From NCBI GenBank assembly GCA_029204225.1, contig CM055110.1, forward strand, positions 17,468,759-17,532,758: a stretch of 64,000 nt of DNA. The letters run 5' to 3'. The position numbers and the translations under genes are program-made. The stretch comes from Diphasiastrum complanatum (taxonomy: Eukaryota > Streptophyta > Lycopodiopsida > Lycopodiales > Lycopodiaceae). Under the pieces are notes generated by a model that worked only from the letters and a program-made list of their open reading frames with translations, ran no database searches and was not told the origin of the DNA. Positions 56,983 through 64,000 of this stretch are shown one piece after another (position 1 is the stretch's first letter; every line of letters starts with the position of its first letter).

Positions 56983-56986
<4 letters not shown>

Positions 56987-58859
56987 ACCTTCTCATTTTC
57001 TTCTAACATCAAACTCTAGGGACAACAGTAATTTACCAAGGGCACTACATTCTCAGGTCTAATTAGGCTCAAACAATATCAAATGGGTCCATCCATTTGG
57101 CATGCCACTTCCTCTTTGTATCACCTCCTAACATTGTCTTTTACTTCCCTTTAATTTTTTAGATGACATACAATTTTTAGATGACATACAAAACTTCCAC
57201 CAACTAGACTATTTTTGCTAGCGTAACACCTCGGCTAGATTTGATAAGCCACAATGGGTAATGATGTGTCCCTAACTTACCAAGGGCTTAGGAACACCTA
57301 AAAGAGATTGGATGCAAACTCAAGTAATTTCTATATGACTTTTCTATTGGGATTTTATACCTCTTTATCTTATTGTGGAGAAGAGTGGGCAAATGAGGCC
57401 TCACAAAGTCTAAGTTTAACCAAGTAAGATCAAAGTCTCCCAAAGGCTAAGCACACTAAGAAGAGACTCCAAATGCTTCAAAACAATGTGAGCAAGAAAT
57501 GCAATGCATGTCCAAGTCCATGTGTACCTTTTTTATCAACTACCTATGTTTAAAGCTTATGCAATTAAAATAGCTCAATCTCACCATCCAATAGTTAGGT
57601 GGTTGAGTAAAAAAACTCATATTCATCAAAGTAAAAGGTCAAGGTGAGATCTAAGTTCATCTACTGGGGGGATCTATTTCCTTCAAAATAGGACTTGCCT
57701 CCAATAACACCAATTTGGTTTCAGCTTTCAAGCTTCAGGTTTTTACAAGCAAAAACGAACTTTCAAATGCATGTACTTCTGTAGCAATCTAGTAATTATA
57801 AGATTTTAGAGACATTGCAAACATTATACATATTACTTGACATGTTTTCTAGCATTACATCCACAAAAAAATTGCCAATTCTTTCGAAAGGGACCCCAAT
57901 TGGAACCACGATTCATACGATTTTGAAAAGGTTGATTCTAAACTGCCAAGAAACCCCTACTCTCCACATTAAATGTAAGGTGAAATCCAAGCTTTGGCGG
58001 TAGAGAAAACACTTTATTTGCCTTGTCCCACAGAGAATTAGTTAGTTTTCATGTTTTAGATCTAGCACGTACCGATTTGATTTTTGATATGAGTGGTTAT
58101 TTAGTAGATTGCCTTCTCTGACTATTGATTTTGAAAAGCATGTTCTCACTTTCAAGGAGGGTGATAAAGAAAGTAGTTACATTATTTGGAGCAATTTTGT
58201 TCATCCATCGGATACAGTTAATATAATGGAAGCATTTGATTATTCACAATATGAAGTTTTTTCATGTTTGCAATTCCTATTGTGGATGTTTCTAATGTGT
58301 ATCTCGGCAGTCCTAAACTCAGTAAAGATAGATCAAGAACAACCAATTGAAAAATCAAGTATGCAAGATATTGGTTACGCCTCACTATTCCAAACTAGGC
58401 CAATAATGTAATAAATAACCTTTTGAGGGCCCAGTGGCATATTTGGAGCTAGCGCATGGGTTGGGATGGTTATTGGCATGTGTAGTGTATCAATAGTAAT
58501 GAAAAGCGCTTTGGAAATTTTTTTGGCTTGCATGGGGACATGCACAAGAAAATTTGAGGCTATATATCCAGGTGGAAACTTGCCCTACTATGATTCCATT
58601 TTGTGGCTTTTCACTACCAATTTTCTCTCTCTACAATTGCAACCTATCTTGTGGCTCAGGAGTGATGCTACTGGAGATTGATCGGTGGCTTCTCATTGGT
58701 TGGGTGCTTTTGGTCCACTGTTGTCCCTTTGTGTTTGTTTTGTAAGCATGGTGCTTTCCCTTACAAGTACCACTCAATTTGGCTCTACACTACAAAGCTT
58801 TCCTATGCCTCAAGTGAAATGCATGGATTAGCAAGGTAGAATTATCTCTTGTTGTTCTC
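56983..58859. other. Spacer, nothing recognised
   Basis: A frame near 58109-58260 (SLTIDFEKHVLTFKEGDKE) has a vague protease-like look, but no motif supports a call. Confidence 0.35.
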
Positions 58860-59210
58860 CAAGAAACCTTTAACATGATGAGCTGCTTTGTGCTCTCTAG
58901 ATTTTTTTTTCTCAAAGAGTAGCTAAAATAATGGAGGAAATGAGAGCACTTGGCTTACTTCCTTTCTTCAAGATGGTTGCCCAAGAAAGGATTTCTTCTT
59001 CTTGTTTCTCGATTTTGGACTCCAACTCCAATTTTTTTTTTTTTTGTGTAGTGGTCAACTCCAATGCTGTCACTTATTGATCGACTGTCAATTTTCTACA
59101 GCTTTTTCATGCTGCCCACTTTGGCTTCAAGGTTGGTGATTCTATTGCTCATCTTTGTCTTTTCGTCTAGAAGTGTCGTCATCATGTTGTTCAGTTGCAT
59201 CATATCCCCT
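58860..59210 (-). pseudogene. LINE ORF1 relic
   Basis: The minus strand reads KGDMMQLNNMMTTLLDEKTK then NRITNLEAKVGSMKKL, and further LELESKIEKQEEEILSWATI, LKKGSKPSALISSII. This matches the coiled coil and following W-A-x-[IL]-[LF]-K block of LINE E ORF1 (KTWASLFKED...FNSIISATI). It is interrupted by stops and an A-run. It is the only sign of the LINE family on the minus strand here. Confidence 0.5.
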
Positions 59211-59350
59211 TTTACTTTCTAAGTTCGACAACTCCATAAACTACCAAGTAGGAATGCCTTGCTCGATAACCTTCATAGTACTTTAGGAAGGAGGGTGTTG
59301 GAGGTAGGGTTAAAGTGGTCATCAGATGCACCAACGAAGGGAAGGAGAGG

Positions 59351-60236
59351 CGTAGCGCAGGCATCCCAAAGGGAGCCGGGAACCACGACTTAGCTTCCCA
59401 GCCTTCAACTCTTGTCATCCAAACCCACTTGACATACAAGCAGCCAACTCGCCAACAACGATAAGACTTAACCAACTTGAAGTTCCGAAAACCAACATTG
59501 AGATCCAACCTAGCGCCATGCCAGATCGGGGGTCCCGATGTGGCTGACTTCCCTCCAAGCAAGCCACCCGACATACATCAAACTTAACCAACTCGAAGCT
59601 TCGTTACAAACGAGTAACATCCATTCCCAAGCAAGCGGTCTAACTTACATCAGACTTAACCAACTGAAAGCTTCGTCATGAGCGCTGGAAGCCAACCTGG
59701 CGCCACGCCAGACTGGACAGCCATAAACAGGTAACTTCCACCCAAGCAAGCCATCCAACTCAACCGACAGGTTAGAGCCTGTTCCCCAAGAGCTTAACCC
59801 ATTCACGTTCATGAAAGGAATACTCAGAACCACAAGCCGCGACAGATATGGAGACAACCAGTTCCTGGACCAAATGGTCTCGACAGCATACCGCTGGCGT
59901 CACGGACCGAACGGTCCCGACGGCATACCGCTGACGTCCTGGGATACGGCCCTCAGCTATGTGCCAAGTTAAAAATTTTGAAAGCGGCCTTACAACTGGC
60001 GCTTTTACCGAACACTGAAACCCAGAAGGTAATCAGAGTCAGTTTGAGAAAAATCCCACTTTATTGATAAATCTGAGAAGGTTACATTTCAAGTGTGTGA
60101 CCGACCCTAGTCTCTGGGGCGCTAGCATGCCAAGGCGAGAGCCATGACAACATTCCAGCAAGGGAGGTTGAGACTTGGTTGGAGCTCGCCCTGAGTCGCA
60201 ACCCGCACTCCCCTATAGTATTGGTGTGATTCGGCA
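59351..60236 (-). repeat. 3' LTR of the LARD-like element
   Basis: On the minus strand it begins TGCCGAATCACACC after a 13-G run and ends CCTGCGCTACG; the other copy ends CTACA. Length about 886 bp. Confidence 0.8.
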
Positions 60237-60253
60237 CCCCCCCCCCCCCTCAT
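60237..60253 (-). other. Polypurine tract
   Basis: On the minus strand ATGA followed by about 13 G directly precedes the LTR. Confidence 0.6.
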
Positions 60254-60460
60254 ACCAAGCACTCTACCCAAGCTGGTAAAGCACGTTTTCTCTCTCTAGG
60301 ATTTTCTCTTTCTAGATTTTATTTATCCCCGGGCTTCCTTTAATCATGCCTGGATCATGTGAGGTGATTGCACATCGATCTGAGCTCTTTGGACTCCGCT
60401 AGAACCGATCAAAGATTTTCAACCATAGGAACTTGGCACCGGCTAGATTCTGGTCACAGT

Positions 60461-60540
60461 GGCGCCGGGAGCGGCGCCGGCGCTGGGAGCAGCAGGGGCG
60501 CTGCTGGCGCCGGGGACATAGCTGGCGCCGATGGCGCCGG
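60461..60540. repeat. Cluster of GGCGCC palindromes
   Basis: Five GGCGCC sites lie in 80 bases of locally very GC-rich sequence, read on one frame as a Gly-Ala repeat (GAGSGAGAGS). It lies near the 3' end of the interior. Confidence 0.7.
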
Positions 60541-61910
60541 AAGTAAAGCTTGTAAAGGTAGCTTTACAACATCCACCCCACCTTTATAAAATCTGATGTC
60601 CTCATCAGATGTCAGATTAAAGTGAAGGTGTCTCCCAATTAAAATAACTATACATTTAAGCTATTTGGCACAGTACTCAATTTACTGGCCACTTTTTATT
60701 AACATTGAAGCTGGCACACCACAAGTCGGAGGCTCAGCTCTTTGTACTGAAAAATTACATAACTTGAAAATTTATCTTTGTCTGGGAAAAGCGTAGATTT
60801 TATATCGCTTTCGTAAAACCCAAAACCTTATTAACTGGTGACAGAGGCCTTTCTTTGAAATGTTCGCCCCTGTCGCTTCTGACTTTCGACTTTGGAACTC
60901 CTTTGAGCTCCTGATTTGTCCTTAATGCACTTTGTGTTGAGCTCCCTGAGCTCCAGATTTGTTCAATTCCGCACAGGTATTAGGGCTCCCTGAGCCAAAG
61001 GATTTATCGTTTGATTGCCCACTTTATGGTCCACTCCGTGCCTTGTTGCTTCTGCACCTTGATTTTTCTCCTTGTCCCAGCCTGATCTTGATACTTTTCC
61101 ATCTTGGCTCTTTAAGGTAGGCAAAGATTGAGTACTCCGCAATGCACCTCTCACTTAGCTTGAAGTAGCTCTTTGAATTAGCCCAAATGTAACCATTGAC
61201 CTCGTGGAAAGCCAAAGGGTCGCACCAGTTTGATCCGCTCCGAACTATCTCTTCGCGGTTTGTTTGAAGCACCATTGTCAGTCGGCGCAAACTTGACTTT
61301 CACAGTTCCATCACTGGTCAGATTGCCTCACAGTGAAAACAAGAAGTGTACATCGAGCTTGGCTTCAAGTAGCTCTCTTGAATCAGACACATGCACCCAG
61401 AGTTTGCACTAGTCCGATCTCAACGCGAACTGTCCCTTAGCGTCCGTTCGAAATACCAAGTCTCTCATGCAAGACTTCAACTTTCACAGTTCCTTCATTG
61501 ATCACACATGCCTTACACGTAACAAAAGCCAGCGTACTCATATGTTTCCTCATCATTGCTGGTCCAGAGAAAGCCTATAACAAACTTTCCTTTCCACAAC
61601 AAAAACTTGTCAACTTATTAGGTTCCAAAGTTTGCCAGTCTCCTCGTGTGAGTATGGCTAGGTCACTTGAATTTTGCCCCCATTTTGATCAACTTTCATT
61701 CAAAATTTGCCCCAAGAGAGAGGTGTGTGTGATAGTTCCCTCCACTTATAAAATCAGCCTAATCGGACTTAGAGTAGAGTTACTTCGGACAAAAAGCCTT
61801 TCCAACACTTTGCTTCCCATCTGCTAGGATTATTGGCTCGATCCAACTTGTTGCCAATCCTCTGAAAAGGATCCTAGTCTTTCCCCTTTGAGGAAAAACC
61901 CAACTGATAC
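60541..61910 (-). other. LARD interior, non-coding as far as seen
   Basis: A minus-strand frame at 61290-61024 is open for 88 codons but resembles nothing known. No retroviral motif was found. Confidence 0.5.
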
Positions 61911-62670
61911 TGGATATCACCCATGCTCAGGGAGTTTTAGTTCCGAAGGTGGCCGTCCCAAAATGAAGACCAACTGCTCCATCGAAGATCTCCCTGAAAT
62001 TGCCCTTTCCAACTTTTGACTCCTGCTTGCGTCTGGTGGGCGTTGTCGCAAATGAAAACTAACCCAAGAAACAGGCTAGCCATCCATCCTTTGCAAACAT
62101 TGAGTCGTTTCTTGCCGTTCCCGTGCGAGTACTTGAACTGCAAATCCGCCCCACAGATTCTGGATATCACCCCATTGCTCAGTGAGTTTCAGTTCCGAAG
62201 GTGGCCGTCCCAAAATGAAGACCAACTGCTCCATAGAAGGATCTCCCCTGAAATTGCCCTTTCTAACTTTTGACTTCCTGCTTGCGTTCTACTGGGCGTT
62301 GTCGCAAATGAAACTAACCCAAGAAACAGGCTAGCCATCCATCCTTTGCAAACATTGAGTCGTTTCATTTGCCGTTCACGTGCGTGGGAGTACTTGAACT
62401 GCAATCCGTCCCATATTCTGGATATCACCCATGCTCAGTGAGTTTCAGTTCCGAAGGTGGTCGTCCCAAAATGAAGACCAACTGCTCCATAGAAGATCTC
62501 CCCTGAAATTGCCCTTTCCAACTTTCACTTCCTGCTTGAGTCTGGTGGGCGTTGTTGCAAATGAAACTAACCCAAGAAACAGGCTAGCCATCCATCCTTT
62601 GCAAACATTGAGTCGTTTCGTTGCCGTTCACGTGCGAGTACTTGAACTGCAAATCCGCCCCACAGATTCT
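61911..62670. repeat. Three tandem units of about 250-258 bp
   Basis: Units 61911-62160, 62161-62418 and 62419-62670 each begin TGGATATCACCC and contain GTTCCGAAGGTGG[CT]CGTCCC, GGGCGTTGT[CT]GCAAATGAAA and GTACTTGAACTGCAA. Differences are scattered single bases and small indels. Confidence 0.85.
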
Positions 62671-62947
62671 GTAGTCCTCTTTGTTTGATGGTATCAGCCT
62701 TCAAAAGAAAAGGTTCCTTCTCGAGCCATTAGCTCCTTGTATCACAAGCAATCATGCAAACCAGGCAAAGCATGAGTACTAAGACTCACCACGAATACAT
62801 ACAAGTAAGACACTCAGGCAGGTTTACCAGCAAGTAACAAAGACAAGGTCTCCCTTTGAGATGGTCCTGCCAACGGACCTTTGCCTGGCCGCGCCCATAC
62901 AAATCGATCATGGAATCAGCCCACATAGGACACCCCTCCAACTATTC

Positions 62948-63332
62948 GTGCTTTCACCATTAAGCAGCACATTGCCTCAGTCACGCCCCACCACTTTTTG
63001 GTCGATAGCCCTTATAGCTAAACGATCGACAGCTATCCCGCACCGGCAGCTAACCACCCGTGCTTTACACCCGAATTCGAGCAACATCTCTGTGTCAATG
63101 GTTAACCCGTACAGTTCGAATATGTCGCCCCGCACCCCACAAGGTACAGACCGTGCTTTCACCTCCCTAGGCAGCACTTTGCCTCATCCGTCCTACGTGC
63201 AGACAGTGCCAAGCCCGAACCGCGAGAACTGACCGTGCTTACACCTCAAGGGCAGCACCTTGACTCATCAAGTCCCCTGTTCTGCCGACCACCCGACCGT
63301 GGACACACCCGTGCTTACACTGTGGGCAGCAC
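62948..63332. repeat. Four GTGCT...AGCAC stem-loops in the 5' leader
   Basis: GTGCT and AGCAC pair at 62948-62970, 63153-63177, 63235-63257 and 63311-63332, within a shared phrase (CGTGCTTWCAC, then GGCAGCAC, TTGCCTCA). They lie just inside the PBS of the minus-strand element. Confidence 0.6.
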
Positions 63333-63407
63333 CTTGCACAACAGTTGTCTTGATGAACCCCAAACCGTGGCCATTTCCGTGAGATCTGCATAGCTGACCG
63401 GCCAGTC

Positions 63408-63420
63408 GGCTCTGATACCA
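63408..63420 (-). other. Primer binding site (initiator tRNA-Met)
   Basis: On the minus strand TGGTATCAGAGCC, a perfect match to the usual plant initiator-Met PBS, two bases from the LTR end. Confidence 0.85.
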
Positions 63421-63422
63421 CA

Positions 63423-64000
63423 TGTAGCGCAGGCATCCCAAAGGGAGCCGGGAACCACGACTTAGTTTCCCAGCCTTCAACTCTTGCCATCCAAACCCAC
63501 TTGACATACAAGCAGCCAACTCACCAACAACGATCAGCCTTAACCAACTTGAAGTTCCGAAAACCAACATTGAGATCCAACCTGGCGCCATGCCAGATCG
63601 GGGGTCCCGATGTGGGTGACTTCCCTCCAAGCAAGCCGCCCGACATACATCAAACTTAACCAACTCGAAGCTTCGTTACAAACGAGTAACATCCATTCCA
63701 AGCAAGCGGTCTGACTTACATCAGACTTAACCAACTGAAAGCTTCGTCACGAGCGCTGGAAGCCAACCTGGCGCCACGCCAGACTGGACAACCATAAACA
63801 GATAACTTCCACCCAAGCAAGCCATCCAACTTAGCCGACAGGTTAGAGCCCGTTCCCCAAGAGCTTAACCCATTCACGTTCATGCAAGGAACACTCAGAA
63901 CCACAAGCCGCGACAAATATGGAGACAACCAGTTCCTGGACCAAATGGTCCCGACAGCATACCGCTGGCGTTACGGACCGAACGGTCCCGACGGCATACC
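63423..64000 (-). repeat. 5' LTR of the LARD-like element (cut by window end)
   Basis: It aligns base by base with 59351-59920 with few differences. The remainder lies beyond the window. Confidence 0.85.

Larger units (their letters stand above)
59351..64000 (-). mobile_element. LARD-like LTR retrotransposon (runs out of window)
   Basis: Direct repeats 59351-60236 and 63423-64000+ are the LTRs. On the minus strand an initiator-Met PBS follows the right LTR and a poly-G polypurine tract precedes the left LTR, which fixes the orientation. The 3.2-kb interior shows no gag or pol motif on either strand. The LTRs differ at few positions, suggesting a recent insertion mobilised in trans. Confidence 0.85.

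Noticed and set aside
59212-59857. Minus-strand frames as protein-coding genes
   Set aside because: They lie in the LTR of the LARD-like element and recur at 63268-63928 in the other LTR.
62861-63232. Plus-strand frame of 123 codons
   Set aside because: It lies in the repeat-rich leader of the LARD element, has no family match, and is antisense to the element.
62948-63332. CRISPR-like array
   Set aside because: Repeats are few, short and unevenly spaced inside an LTR element of a plant nuclear genome.

Overview
The window is nuclear DNA of a land plant: AT-rich, intron-containing, dense in retroelements, with a chloroplast-lumen type TPR gene and the 3' exons of IFT122, a subunit of the intraflagellar transport machinery. 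Seed plants with non-motile sperm lack IFT, so a plant with flagellated sperm (fern, lycophyte, bryophyte, cycad or Ginkgo) is implied. The large TE-filled introns favour a large-genome fern or lycophyte. No species can be named from sequence alone.

Left part (1-13.8 kb): a head-to-tail chain of non-LTR retrotransposons (LINEs) and one non-autonomous relative, all on the + strand. Each copy whose 3' end is visible ends in a shared 3' end (small stem-loop, then TTAATAAA, then a (TC)n microsatellite instead of poly(A)). The next copy usually starts directly in the previous TC tail. Copy A (1-1860) is the 3' part of one element. Copy B/C (1861-7880) is split by a truncated Ty3/gypsy element (3302-6548). 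D (8497-8847) is a short element with only the LINE tail. Copy E (8848-13733) is nearly full length, with ORF1, a single in-frame TAG followed by a GC-rich stem, and an ORF2 carrying endonuclease, reverse transcriptase and a C-terminal zinc knuckle. A PCNA-box-like motif lies near the ORF2 C-terminus in three copies. Copy E is dead because reverse transcriptase motif A is deleted.

14-18.1 kb: minus-strand gene for a chloroplast lumen TPR protein (three exons seen, further 3' exons not found). A 3-kb intron holds a 354-bp foldback MITE with a 9-bp target duplication and an old LINE relic. 18.8-28.8 kb: copia and En/Spm-like relics and a deleted gypsy element (gypsy-2). 27-44 kb: mostly AT-rich spacer with tRNA-like repeats, copia pieces and several unrecognised, probably spliced, minus-strand coding regions (30.6-32.6, 35.1-35.9, 38.0-39.8 kb).

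45.3-46.1 kb: last two exons of IFT122 (minus). 47-53 kb: copia gag piece and a minus-strand gypsy-3 related to gypsy-2, carrying a solo LTR of the gypsy-1 family and a captured exon of a POT/PTR peptide transporter. 53-57 kb: an unrecognised minus-strand ORF with a TATA box, then a copia gag joined directly to the LINE 3' tail. 59.35-64 kb: most of a minus-strand, apparently non-coding LTR element (LARD-like) with 0.9-kb LTRs, an initiator-Met PBS, a three-unit 250-bp tandem repeat and four repeated small stem-loops in its leader.

The most promising system is the TC-tailed LINE family: conserved 3' stem-loop with compensatory changes, apparent insertion into TC microsatellites, probable stop-codon readthrough linking ORF1 and ORF2, and a conserved PIP-box. 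All positions come from reading by eye. Element and exon edges are approximate unless a splice site, TSD or motif is given.
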